A stretch of 64,000 nucleotides of DNA, taken from assembly GCA_009809945.1 (NCBI GenBank), contig WTPW01000023.1:434286-498285 (forward strand). Reading direction: 5' to 3'. The first letter of the stretch is position 1; every line of letters begins with the position of its first letter. Below the pieces are notes generated by a model. That model did no database searches and had not been told where the DNA came from. It worked only from the letters and a program-made list of their open reading frames with translations. Below, one piece after another: positions 22,685-33,119 of the stretch. The position numbers and the translations under genes were made by a program. This DNA is from Gigaspora margarita. Lineage: Eukaryota; Glomeromycota; Glomeromycetes; Diversisporales; Gigasporaceae.

Positions 22685-22791
22685 TATTGGCCCTCTTAAA
22701 CTGATCTTGTCAAATCTGATATCCTATTATAATTAGTTAAAAATTGATCCATAGGTCTATTTTTTAATTCATACCCAATATCCTGCTATTT

Positions 22792-23090
22792 TCGATATCT
22801 GATAATCAAAATATATTGGGTGAGTTAGTAAAAAAGGATCAAATTTTTTTCTAAATAAAAGTTTTTTTAATTTTAAGCTTAAACATCTTAACAACTATCT
22901 TAATAAATTTAATATTTTTTTTTATTTTAATTCTAATAATTTCAAGATTAAGATAAAAAAAATTTTTAGCAAATTTGATTAAATAGTTATTAAGATATTT
23001 CAATTTAAAAATTAAAAAAAATTTACTAAAAATGATTTGTCCCTTTTCTATTAACTTACCTCTATATGTTTCTAGTTTGAAAATAGCAGG
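22792..23090. mobile_element. Short TIR element
   Basis: Ends CCTGCTATTTTC and GAAAATAGCAGG pair; inside them GTGAGTTAGTAAAAAAGGATC faces GATTTGTCCCTTTTCTATTAACTTAC. The AT-rich arms (TTAAACATCTTAACAACTATC and complement) pair again. Resembles the outer arms of 2356-3270. The 83-codon minus ORF here is a by-product. Confidence 0.6.
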
Positions 23091-23865
23091 CTTATATTGC
23101 AATTAGTTAATTTTTATAGATTAATCAAGATGATTTGCAAGCAATATTTTATATGAAACTAATTACTGTAACAATTAAATATTCAATATTGTATAAAATT
23201 TTTAAATTGTATTAATAAATACATTATTATGAAATTTAACAACTCAAAGCCTAAGCTCATTATTCTGACACAATAGAAATATAATCCTAGCTTTATTTAA
23301 AAAGATACTATTATTTTATAGTTATCAAATTACTTTAACAATATATAAAATAAAGCTTGAACTTTTAAATTTTTTGTTTATTTTTGTTGAATTCATATTC
23401 ATGAACTGAATCCATTTTTATCATTGATTTAATATAACAAGATGATTATCAAAATCAACTAATTACAACTTCTAATTGTCATGTGATATTTTTCAAATTT
23501 GATACTCTCTCAAAATTAATACAAAACCCAACTACAACACTTACTAGTTTTGGAAAGGCCAACAGTATATTTAATTTATTATAAAAGATTATAGATAAAA
23601 TAATAAAACTTTATTATAATCTATATTAGATAAATATAATTTAAATAGTGATTGCAAAAAAGATATTTAATAAATCTAAATATTATATTATTAAACATTT
23701 TTAAATAGTATATAATATAAATTATATTTAAAAAATATAATAAATAATGATATTATAATAATAAAGATAATTTATTAAGTAATTATTTTAAAATATTTTT
23801 ATTAATACTATATATTTATTTAATTTATTTTAAAATTTTAAATTAATATTTAGGGTAGAGAGTAC
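23091..23865. other. AT-rich stretch without recognisable features
   Basis: Unique AT-rich DNA with short ATT/TAA runs. I see no domains, tails or paired ends. Confidence 0.5.
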
Positions 23866-24950
23866 TTTTTTTTTTACTTAGACAGTTTTACTAGTATTTT
23901 ATTAAGAATCTAAGTATATTGCTATATTAATTCACTTGTTTACTTCTAATTTAAAAAATCTGACATCATCTGGCTGTCCTAAAGGTGCCCAAGTGCAACC
24001 TGTTACACTAATTTGAAGACTAATCTAAAAATTAGAGGCTATGTTAAACTAGCCTAAGTGCTATGCCAAAATGGCTTCTTCTCTTCTTCACATTTCTTTA
24101 ACTAACAAGAAAAAAAAAAAACAAAGCCAAAAAAAATAAGAGAAACAAAAAAAAAATGAAAAAAAATGAAAAATGGAAAAAAAACAAAAGAAAAAAAACT
24201 ACATGGCATAAGCACAAAGACTAATCTAACAAAAAACAAAATAAAAACAAAAAGAAAAATAAAAAGAGAACATACTATTATAACCTGTAACAGGCTTAAT
24301 AAAAATTATATAACAAATGAAACTATTGTATATCTTTACTGTAAAGCTATATCTTGACTTATATTTTCTTCCAACTATATGACTAATTTCAGATATCCTT
24401 TAACTATTTACTAGAGCAACATTATATGAAGTAGTACTGAAACTATATCCATAAACAAACACATCATATGGTTGCATTCTACTAGGTCCATCTGAATTTG
24501 AAAAAGTAAACAATACTGATATTTTAGAGAGGGTAAACCAAATCTTCACTTTTATTGAAAATTTTAAAAAATCAGCAGAAAAGCAAGAAAATAATACAGA
24601 GGAATCACTTGTAAAAAATTTAGAGAAGAGTATTATTAGAAAACTTATTTCTTTGTTGTTCTCTATTATTTTGTCTCAGGTTACTTTATCAACAGAATAG
24701 AAGTGATGACTCTACCAAATTTTCTGTACAAGGGCATCACTTTTTGCCAGTTATCTTGTACCAAAATGCTTTTGGCTTGCATGCCAAATATATCAAAGAA
24801 GTCTCTCAAGTTAGCAAAAGTTGACTTTTGTAAAAACTGTAGGTCCTGTGATACTACTAATACTGCTCCAACAAAAAACTTTTTGTTTTCTTCTGTTAGA
24901 AATTTAGTTCAAGTGGTTGTCAAAAAGAGTTAATCTTGTAAATCATAAGA
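23866..24950 (-). mobile_element. 1.1-kb poly(A) retroposon, copy 2, with target duplication
   Basis: Poly(T) at 23866-23875 is the tail on the minus strand. Flanks GTAGAGAGTAC (23855-23865) and GTAGAGTGTAC (24951-24961) form an 11-bp duplication with one mismatch. It aligns with copy 1 (10123-11239) over its full length. Where copy 1 has CpG (for example GCGATCACGTGATG) this copy has TpG or CpA (GCAACCATATGATG), so it is older and has lost its CpG sites. The 76-codon plus ORF at 24703 is antisense to the element and not called. Confidence 0.8.
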
Positions 24951-25206
24951 GTAGAGTGTACTATTTTAAAATTATATATAATCTTAATAATAAATTTTTT
25001 TTTTATATTTAATTTTATACAGGTCCAACTATAAAATTTTTGTGCCCTATCAGGAAGATGATAGGTCACATAAATTGTGATAATATGTTGCAAAAACTTT
25101 CTAATATATGGCATATAATAGCTAGCTAATATTTGGCACGTATCTACAGCCTATCAGCATGGCATATATTAATCAGTTTCTTGTAGCTATATGTAACATA
25201 TATAAC

Positions 25207-25505
25207 AAGCTAATATTTATATGATATTTCCAAAATATCTGCAAAATTTTATAATATATTATTCAATTCGATACCAATATCAGAAAATTTTACAACATAT
25301 CTTAATATTCTATGATAATATAAACATCAAAGATATTTATATATATTAATGAAGGAGCTAGCTAATATTTATGTGATATTTCCAAAATGTTTGCGAAAAT
25401 TATATGACATATTGTCATATATGATATCAATATCAGAAAATTTATACAACATATTTTAATATTCTATAAAAATATATATACAAAGATATTTATATATTAT
25501 TATAG
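25207..25505. repeat. Two-unit ~154-bp tandem repeat
   Basis: GCTAATATTTAT(A/G)TGATATTTCC starts at 25209 and again at 25363, and similarity runs through AATATCAGAAAATTT and AAAGATATTTATATAT to the end of each unit. GATATTT/AAATATC motifs are also common at 36460-37350 downstream of the tnp2 remnant. Confidence 0.7.
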
Positions 25506-25856
25506 AAACTAAGTTACACTTGATTATATTCATATAAATTTCAAATTTCTACTCAACTTATGCCAAATATAAGCTTGTTGATAGCAGTATTAAACTTATC
25601 ATTTTATTAATTATATCATTTTAACATGTAGCAATATGACAGAAAAAAATCTAGCTTTTATATTAAATTTCTATTAATCTATTTCAATATTATTATTAAT
25701 GTTATTAATATTGCCCTTCATATTTTTTTCTTCACAATGATATCCAAATTTACTACTTTTAGTATTAAGATGTTCTTGATACTTTGAGGTAGTTCTGGTT
25801 ATTGTTTTAAACTTGACAGGTTGAGAAGTCTCTTTAGAGCTAAAGCTTTTTGAACA

Positions 25857-26260
25857 GGTATTTTTCGATATAGAGCCACAGGAAGAAAGATTCTTTGAAG
25901 TTGACTCCACATCAGATCTAAAATAGAATTTAATATTTCAGTAAGCCTTTAATTATTAAATATGCAAATCATAAATATATACCTTACTTCTGTTTGTTTA
26001 TTTTGTTCCATTTAACCAGGTTCTAATTGTTTGTTTTGATTTGCTCATTCAGTTGATCTTGAATGGGTATTTTTTAATTTAGAGGTACAGGAAAAAAGAT
26101 TATTTGAAGTTGACTTCGCATCAGATCTAGAATAGAATTTAATGTTTCAGTAAACCTTTAATTAATAAATATACAAATCATAAATATATACCTTTCTTCT
26201 GTTTGTTTATTTTGTTCTGTTTGATCAGGTTCCAATTGTTCAGTTTGATCTGTTCATTCA
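25857..26260 (-). repeat. 210-bp tandem duplication across an exon border
   Basis: The sequence around TTTGAAGTTGACT(C/T)C(A/G)CATCAGATCTA occurs at 25894-25920 and again 210 bp later at 26104-26130, with the intron and the start of the next exon (TTCTGTTTGTTTATTTTGTTC) also duplicated. It duplicates an acceptor/donor region of the decayed gene. Confidence 0.75.
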
Positions 26261-27109
26261 GTTTGATCTGTTCATTTAGCTTGTTCTGATTGTTCATTTT
26301 GATCTGTTCATTCAGCTCATTCTGATTGGCCATTTTGATTTGTTTATTCGATGGAATTGTTATATTCAAATCATTAGTATGCGTATCAAAAGTTTCTATA
26401 TTATCAGAGCTAAAATACATATTGTCTGCATTAGTATTATCACTATAATCTTGATAATGATAATAATGATTATTATTATTCTTATTATTTTTATTGTTAT
26501 TGGATGAAGAAATTGTCCAAAAAGGTGTATCAAGTAGAGGTCTTGTTTGATTTTTCTAGTTATGATCATAATGATGTTCTCTATTAAGTTTATTTAATTG
26601 GTTAATTATTGCTATTTCTTCAGCCTGATAAAAGATTTTTTGGCACTATTTAAAAAAATAAAATAGAATTAACTGATATGAGTATTATTTATTTTTTTTT
26701 AAAAAAAAAATCTATACTGTTAAATTACCCTTTCAGAATGCCATGGTGAAATATATACTTTAATCACATGATTCTTATTTCTTTGTTAATTATTGTTATC
26801 ATCATTGTATAAATAATTTTTTTTGAATTGTTCCTTCCTTGTGAGTTTGATATCTATTTTAGATAGTTCGTCTGAATGATATGCAGTTTTAACAACCACA
26901 TTAGCAAGGTCATCTCCCACTTCTTTTGATTAAGTAAACTTGGTTAGTATTTTTTAATAATCAGATCCTTAATGCGAGTCATATGCTGTAATCCATCTAC
27001 TCTTCTTTTTTTTTCTAAACAAATGCAATATAAGTCCAATATGTATATATGAACTTATATTTTGATACAAAAAAAAACTTACTCCATCACCAAAATTTGT
27101 ACAGAGATT

Positions 27110-29095
27110 ACTATTGATTTTTATCGGTTATTGGCTAGTAATCGATTAAAATTCCCTGACGAGGACTATCAATTAAGTTAGTAATCGATAATAATCAGTA
27201 ATAATCGATAGTAATCAGATTAAAATCACGAATAATAATTCAATCAATACTATTATACTTTATATTTATTTTTAAATGTTTTACAGGTTTTCGCATATTT
27301 TCGCATGGTTTCGCATTTATTATAAAATTTTATATTTTTTATTTATTATTATTATTATACATTATATTTTAAATTAAATATATTTTATTTATTATATATT
27401 ATTATACATTCTTTACAACAAAAAAAAAATAAAACTAAAACTGAAAAAAATGAAAACAAAAATAGAAATATTTTAAACTACTTTCGCACTTTGTTACATA
27501 ATACTAGCTCTATATACTTATTTTCCTTACTCTCAGTTATCTATTATTTCTCTTCTTTGTTTTAACTATTATATTCGCTTATATTCGCTACTTTCTAAAA
27601 ATAGTAGAGAAGTAAAAAAATAAAAAAAATTGTAAACAAAAAAATAGTAATATTGTAAACTACTTTCGCTCTACGTCGCATAATACTAGCTCTACAAACA
27701 TATATTCGCTTATATTCACTTATATTCGCTACATCCTAAAAAGTGTAGATAAGTAAAAAAATAACAAAAAAAAACAAAAATGAAAAATAGTAATAATTTA
27801 AACTACTTTCGCACTTCGTCGCATAATACCAGATACACTTATTTCCTCACCCTCAGTTAGCTATTATTTCTTTTCGCTCATATTTGCTACTTCCTAAAAA
27901 TAGTAGAGAAGTAAAAAAAAAACTATTTCTCAGAAGCGTAAGAGTTTTTGAAATTGTCAGAGAATTTAGTAGGTTCTTGCAAAGTGGCAGAGAAGTTAGA
28001 GTTGGTGTTTTTGTAAAGTGCTGGAAAGTCAGGTTGTTTTTTGCAAAGTTACGAAGAAAGTCAGAAATAAATAAAATAAAATAAAAGTAAAAAAAATAAG
28101 TAAAAAAAAAAATAACTGAAAAACAAAATATGCAAACAAACTTAATAAAAAAAAATAAACGAAGCCCCAAATCTCTATTTTTCTGAAATAAAAGTTCAAA
28201 TTCAGAAATTGTCAAAACCTAGTTGTGTTTTGTAAAGTGCTAGGTTAACTTGCGAATACTAGCAAATACTTGCGCCTAACTAAATTATTTCTCTAAAGAA
28301 GCATGTTCTTACAAAATACTGAAATAAAATAAATAAATAAATAAAATTTAAAAAAAAAAAACAAAAACAAAAAGTATCAAACGAGAAAATAAATAAGCAA
28401 AAACTTGCAAAAACTTGTGCCTAACTAAATTATTTCTCTAAAGAAGTGTTCTTGAAGATTTAGAAGAGTTTTTGCAAAGTGTCAGAAGTTTGAGTTGGCT
28501 TGTGAAGTCATATTGGTGTACTTGCATAGTGCTAAAAAGTTGTTGGTTTTCTTGCTAAGGGCTGGTGTTCTTGTAAAGTACCAAATAAAATGAAAAAAAA
28601 TTAAAAAATAAAAAAAAAAACAAAACAAACCAAAAAAACAAAATGAAAATAAAAAATAAAATGAAAAAAAAACAATGTAGAAGATCTAATTTATAAACAA
28701 AAGATCTAATCTGATTGTGTAATACAAAATTTTATTGATCCATCATACAAAATTTCGAATCATTTTGCAAATATAGTCCAATGTGCACTTGGTATGATGC
28801 AGGTTATATATCACTTGGTTTCATAGTTCTAAATTATTTTTGAAATGTTTTGAACCATTTCAAAACTACTACTGTAATTTAAAAAATAAAAAACAAAATA
28901 TAATGGGTGACGCTTCGCGCTATAATGAATACGATAACTATTGATTAGCAGATATATAATGATTTATATTTTAATTACGATATTTATCGATTATAGATAT
29001 ATATTGATTTATAACAAGTTAATCGATATATAATGATTAATTTTAATCGATATAAAACGATTATGCATTATATATCGATATATAGCTACTTAAAA
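27110..29095 (-). mobile_element. Family D element, copy 2
   Basis: In complement it carries the same landmarks as 15329-17812: AGATCTAATCTGATTGTG next to a T-rich block, repeated GCACTTTGCAAGAAC phrases (27950-28570) and GCTCTAC/TAGTATTATG. Here it is bordered by blocks rich in AATCGAT(A/T) (27120-27240 and 28910-29095). Repeated 'CTACTTTCGCACT...CGCATAATAC' units (~125 bp) occur at 27480, 27660 and 27800. ORFs inside are by-products of the T-rich repeats. Confidence 0.6.
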
Positions 29096-30009
29096 TATTT
29101 CGTGATGTCCTTGCATACATGAATTTTTCCCAACCCATTTTTTGTTTAACTTCAACTTGGTACTATCCACTTTAATTTTTGCTATTGATAAAAGACTTTT
29201 GTAATTACTTTGAAGTACTCAAACAACTTCACTATCTAAATAATAGAGGTTTTTATTGATACATTGTTTAAGAGCAGATAAATTGTCACCTCCACAAATT
29301 CCTTGATTGAGCCAGTTTTTCTTATCATTATTTGCAAAACATGAATTATCATGTGCAAGTTGCTTTGCAACCCTAAGTACTTCTTTCTATTATAATAAAA
29401 ATATAATATACAAATCTGATATTCATATCAACAGGTTAGTATAACAATCAAGAATACAACATAAAAAAATCAATTTACCCTAAATACTAATTTATATTCC
29501 AGATCCATTAGAATTAATTGTCTTTGCTTAAATCTCATTTGACTTCAGTCATACAATCTACCAGATAAGAAGAATTTTTCTCTTTTTTTTTGTTTCGAAT
29601 TTTTTAACCTTTTCTACTTTCTCTACTTTCACTACAATCATTACCAAAATCATTAATATTCATACCGTCAAGACGATCAGTTACATAAGTTTGTGAGCAT
29701 TGAATTTCCAAGACATCTGATCTAGACCTTTCCTTCATATGTTCAAGTCTTTCTTCAAGAAAAGCAATTTGGGATTTCAAGGCTGAATTTTCTATAATAA
29801 AGTTATATTAACTAATATTTATATAAACTTTTAAACAATAATTAAAGTAAAATATACAATATACCTTCTTCTAAATTTTTGTGACTACTTCTAGAATCTA
29901 TTTGAATATCATGCAGCAGATATTTGTATTAGTAAAAAAATTATTGTAGTTTGATAATATTGAATAGATAATTTATCTTCACTTGAACATGATCTACTAT
30001 TATAATATA

Positions 30010-30457
30010 GTGTGGACAGCCTAGTTGCAGCAAATAAAAATTTTTAGTAGCCAATTCAGATTTTATTTTTTATATATATAAAGTGGCCAATTTGAAAATT
30101 TAAATAATATTTATATATAAAGTAGCCAAATTTAAATTTTTAATATATAAAGTAGCAAATTTAAATTTTTAATATATATAAAGTGGCCAAATTTAAATTT
30201 ATAAGAGGCCAAATTTAGTTTTTTTATATATACAAAAGGTGGCCAAATTTCATATTTAATTATAAAAATGCTATAACTTTAATCTGCTATAACTTTTTTT
30301 ATAAATAGATCTAAAAAAAAATTTTAAGAACATAGAAGTGTTTAGCTTGTTTTAATTTAACATTTTAAGATAGTATTTTTTTTTACAATTTTTTTTAAAA
30401 AAGGGTTATCAATTTGAATTTTATCAATTTTATTTGTTGGGACTAGACTGTCTGTAC
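30010..30457. mobile_element. TA-flanked TIR element with ~36-bp tandem repeats
   Basis: Left end GTGTGGACAGCCTAGT, right end ACTAGACTGTCTGTAC, TA flanks at 30008-30009 and 30458-30459. Inside, TATAAAGT(G/A)GCCAAATTTAAATTTT repeats about five times (30070-30250). Non-coding. Confidence 0.75.
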
Positions 30458-30480
30458 TATAGTACTTGCGACGTGAAGAT

Positions 30481-30645
30481 AAATGACAAGAATGAAAATG
30501 ATGAGTGCATGAGTGAGAATGACAGATACGAGAATAAAAATGACAGATACTAGAATAAGAGTGATGATAATGAGAATGAAAGTGATGGGTATGAGAACAA
30601 GAGTGATGGTGATGAGAATAGGAGCAAAAATAAGAACTATAGAAC
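30481..30645. repeat. 18/21-bp minisatellite (GATGAGAATGAAAGT)
   Basis: Units of the type GATG(G/A)(G/T)(T/A)A(T/C)GAGAA(T/C)(A/G)A(G/A)AGT repeat about eight times. The third plus frame reads an acidic run such as DDNENESDGYENKSDGDENR, while the minus frame reads a hydrophobic Ile/Val/Leu run; neither frame is open throughout with a clear start. It may be a relic of a low-complexity exon. Confidence 0.6.
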
Positions 30646-30836
30646 CAAAAAGAATGAGAAAAAGGGAATATGAATGCTTCCTTTTTCTAGAATCTATAAC
30701 TTCACAAGATTTGAGAGAAGGACCAAAATGAAAAACAGTTTTTGGTAGCATAATATGAATATTTGTAGAAAAATAAGACTAAAATTTTTCAAAATTTTCA
30801 AAACTAATATGAATAAAAAAACCCAACATGAAGAAA

Positions 30837-31100
30837 AGTTATTGAATATGAAGTGAAATTGTATCAAATAGATAAGTATTACCTATATATGTATGTGTAA
30901 AAAAAGTCCAAGAGCTATTTTGAATATTGAAAGAAATACAAATAAAGTTATTGAATAAGCAAAGGTGTATCAAATAGTAATGGAAGAAATTTACTTGTAA
31001 AAAAAATGTGATAGTTGACGGAAGAAATATTTGAATAAGAAGTGAAGTATTAAATAGTAATAAAAAAAATTTATTCGTAGAAGAAAATGTAAGATTCAAA
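30837..31100. repeat. Diverged ~75-110-bp tandem repeat
   Basis: Blocks around TTGAATA(A/T)G(C/A)A...GTATCAAATAGTAAT...TTTACTTGTA(G/A)AA recur three times with insertions. No protein-like frame. Confidence 0.4.
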
Positions 31101-31758
31101 AAACGAATATTTTTATATTCAAAAAAAAGTTTTTTGTTAAAGTTTGGTTGTCATTGTATTTACTATATATGTAAATATTAAAAAAAATTTCACTATCATT
31201 AGATTAATTTCATATGTAAAAAAAAACTTTTGATTACATAAAATTACTGATCATATAAAATAAACAATTACATGAAGAAATAAACTATTATCTGAAATAC
31301 TATGACATTTTAATTCAAATAATTTTTTTTCAGAGTTAACTATAGCTGTTGATATCTATATTGCTTTTCTTTATCAATTGTTTTTTCTCTGTTAGGTCAT
31401 ACAAACTTAATAATTGGTTGGCCAGTCAAATTTTGCAAAATACTGGAAATGTTTTAACTATATTTTTTGTCAGGTAAGTTTTTTCTAATAGGTATTTATA
31501 AAAAAAATTTTACATTCTTATATATATAATTTTTTTGAAAATAAAGCTAAGTTGCTAGATCATTTTTAAAATTTTTTTGTATTGCTTTTTATAAAACTGG
31601 TTAACCTTTTTTTTTGGTTTGTAAATAGTGACCTTCAATAAATCTCAATACTTATGTTGTACAATGCATATGATCAATTTTTTATAACTTTAATTTATTT
31701 TTAGTAAAATAAACAAAACTGTATGTAAATTGTATTTTAAAAATTTATTTTATATATA

Positions 31759-32109
31759 CAGTTCGGGACAGCATAAGATATCCAATTTTTTTTAAAAGCG
31801 CCAAATTTTGAGATTTATACACAAATCTGATTGGCTATTTTTTGTGTAACAAAAATTCTGATTGGTTAAAAATTTATAAAACCAGTTTTTTTATATATTA
31901 AACACAAAATTTTTGATTACATATTAACTTTAGACTCAAATAACTTTATAAATTTATAATAAAAATAAAAATATATCTTATAGAATTATAGTTTAGACTA
32001 AAAGCAACAAATTTGTAAGACAGATTTTTTTTAAAGTCATTTGTTTGTAAATTATAAGCAATTTTGTATTTATATATAAAAAGTGGATATCTTATACTGT
32101 CCGGAACTG
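31759..32109. mobile_element. TA-flanked MITE with CAGTTCGGGACAG ends
   Basis: Left end CAGTTCGGGACAGCATAAGA (continuing TATCC), right end its complement GGATATCTTATACTGTCCGG (continuing AACTG), flanked by TA on both sides. 351 bp, non-coding, with little else paired inside apart from ACCAG/CTGG blocks. Confidence 0.9.
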
Positions 32110-32355
32110 TATAATATGAAATCATATTTTATAATTTATTTATATAACTTATATTATTAATTTATATAATTAAATTTTTGATTTTATCACTTTATGACCC
32201 AACAATAAAAGAGTAATAATATATTAACTTTATTTTTTTTCAGATATGTATATCTGATACTGAAATTGACAAATCACCAAGTAAAAATATAACAAATTAA
32301 TTGATTTTATTATTATACTAATAAAAATAATTAGGTCTAAACAAGTTAATCTCAA

Positions 32356-32560
32356 CTCCGATTTCATCAAAACAAATTAAACTTCAATTTCATCAAAACA
32401 AATTAACTTTGCTTTCATCAAACAAATTAAACTTTGCTTTCATCAAAACAAATTAAACTTCATTTTATCAAAAATTTACAATATCAATCTTTGATTTCTT
32501 CAATTTTTTCAAAATATCAAAACAAATTAAACTTCATTTTTTTTTACTTTTCTCCAAATG
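32356..32560. repeat. ~26-bp tandem repeat (TTTCATCAAAACAAATTAAACT)
   Basis: TTTCATCAAAACAAATTAAA repeats five times in 32365-32470, with a further copy at about 32515-32535. It lies upstream of the tnp2 remnant. Confidence 0.75.
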
Positions 32561-32691
32561 TATATCTGTTATTCTATTCTATAATAAAAATAAAACATGT
32601 GAATTCTATAATAGATATTTAAAATAAACTTCCAAAATTATTATTTTTTTGTTCCAAAACTCATGCAGAAAGCATATAATTTTTTCTTATT

Positions 32692-32990
32692 CCAGATACG
32701 TGCGTGTATTTTACAATTAATATTAAAAAATAAATTACTGATGTTATTGCACTTTGTTTTGAAACCTATATAAAAGCGTAAATAAAATATACTTTGTCTG
32801 ATATGCATATTGTACAATTGTTATTAAAAAAATAAATTGCTGATGTTAATGCTCTTTGTTTCGAAACCTATGTAAAACATGTAAAAAAGTTATAGTTAAA
32901 TATTTTGTCTGATATACATATTGTACAATTGATATTAAAAAATAAAATCACCAATGTTTGTCTTTTTTCTGAAATATAAATAGGCTAAAA
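32692..32990. repeat. Three-unit ~105-bp tandem repeat
   Basis: (T/C)TGATAT(A/G)CATATTGTACAATTG followed by ATTAAAAAATAAAAT and TTTGAAACCTAT(A/G)TAAAA repeats at about 32705, 32800 and 32908. Lying 150 bp before the tnp2 coding remnant, it could be the subterminal repeat region of that element (inference). Confidence 0.65.
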
Positions 32991-33119
32991 CATTATTGTA
33001 AAATTGCTATTTTTCTCTCTTAATAATGTTTTTTTTTTACTTCTTAATATTGTTTCTTTGTATCTTAATATCATATCTTGCTTTTTAATATTGATATTTC
33101 ATCATGAATTACAAAAAAA

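Larger units (their letters stand above)
25675..29815 (-). pseudogene. Decayed multi-exon gene of unknown function with coiled coil
   Basis: Minus-strand exon-like blocks in order: NSALKSQIAFLEERLEHMKE, a coiled-coil heptad pattern (about 29815-29640); EVLRVAKQLAHDNSCFANND then GICGGDNLSALKQCINKNLYY (29385-29103); GDDLANVVVKTAYHSDEL, KIDIKLTRKEQFKKNY and VIKVYISPWHSER (about 26935-26730); a His/Asn-rich block followed by repeats of LNEQIK (26640-26190); and a Ser/Thr/Lys-rich 78-codon end (25910-25674). Short AT-rich introns with GT/AG borders separate them. In-frame stops occur in several blocks and a 2-kb family D element splits blocks 2 and 3. The pattern resembles a repeated AM-fungal gene family with no function known to me. 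A tandem duplication of about 210 bp affects the last exon border. Confidence 0.5.

Noticed and set aside
27853-28215. 120-codon minus ORF, Phe-rich
   Set aside because: Translation of T-tracts and GCACTTTGCAAG repeats in a family D element; the same kind of ORF appears at 63562-63918.
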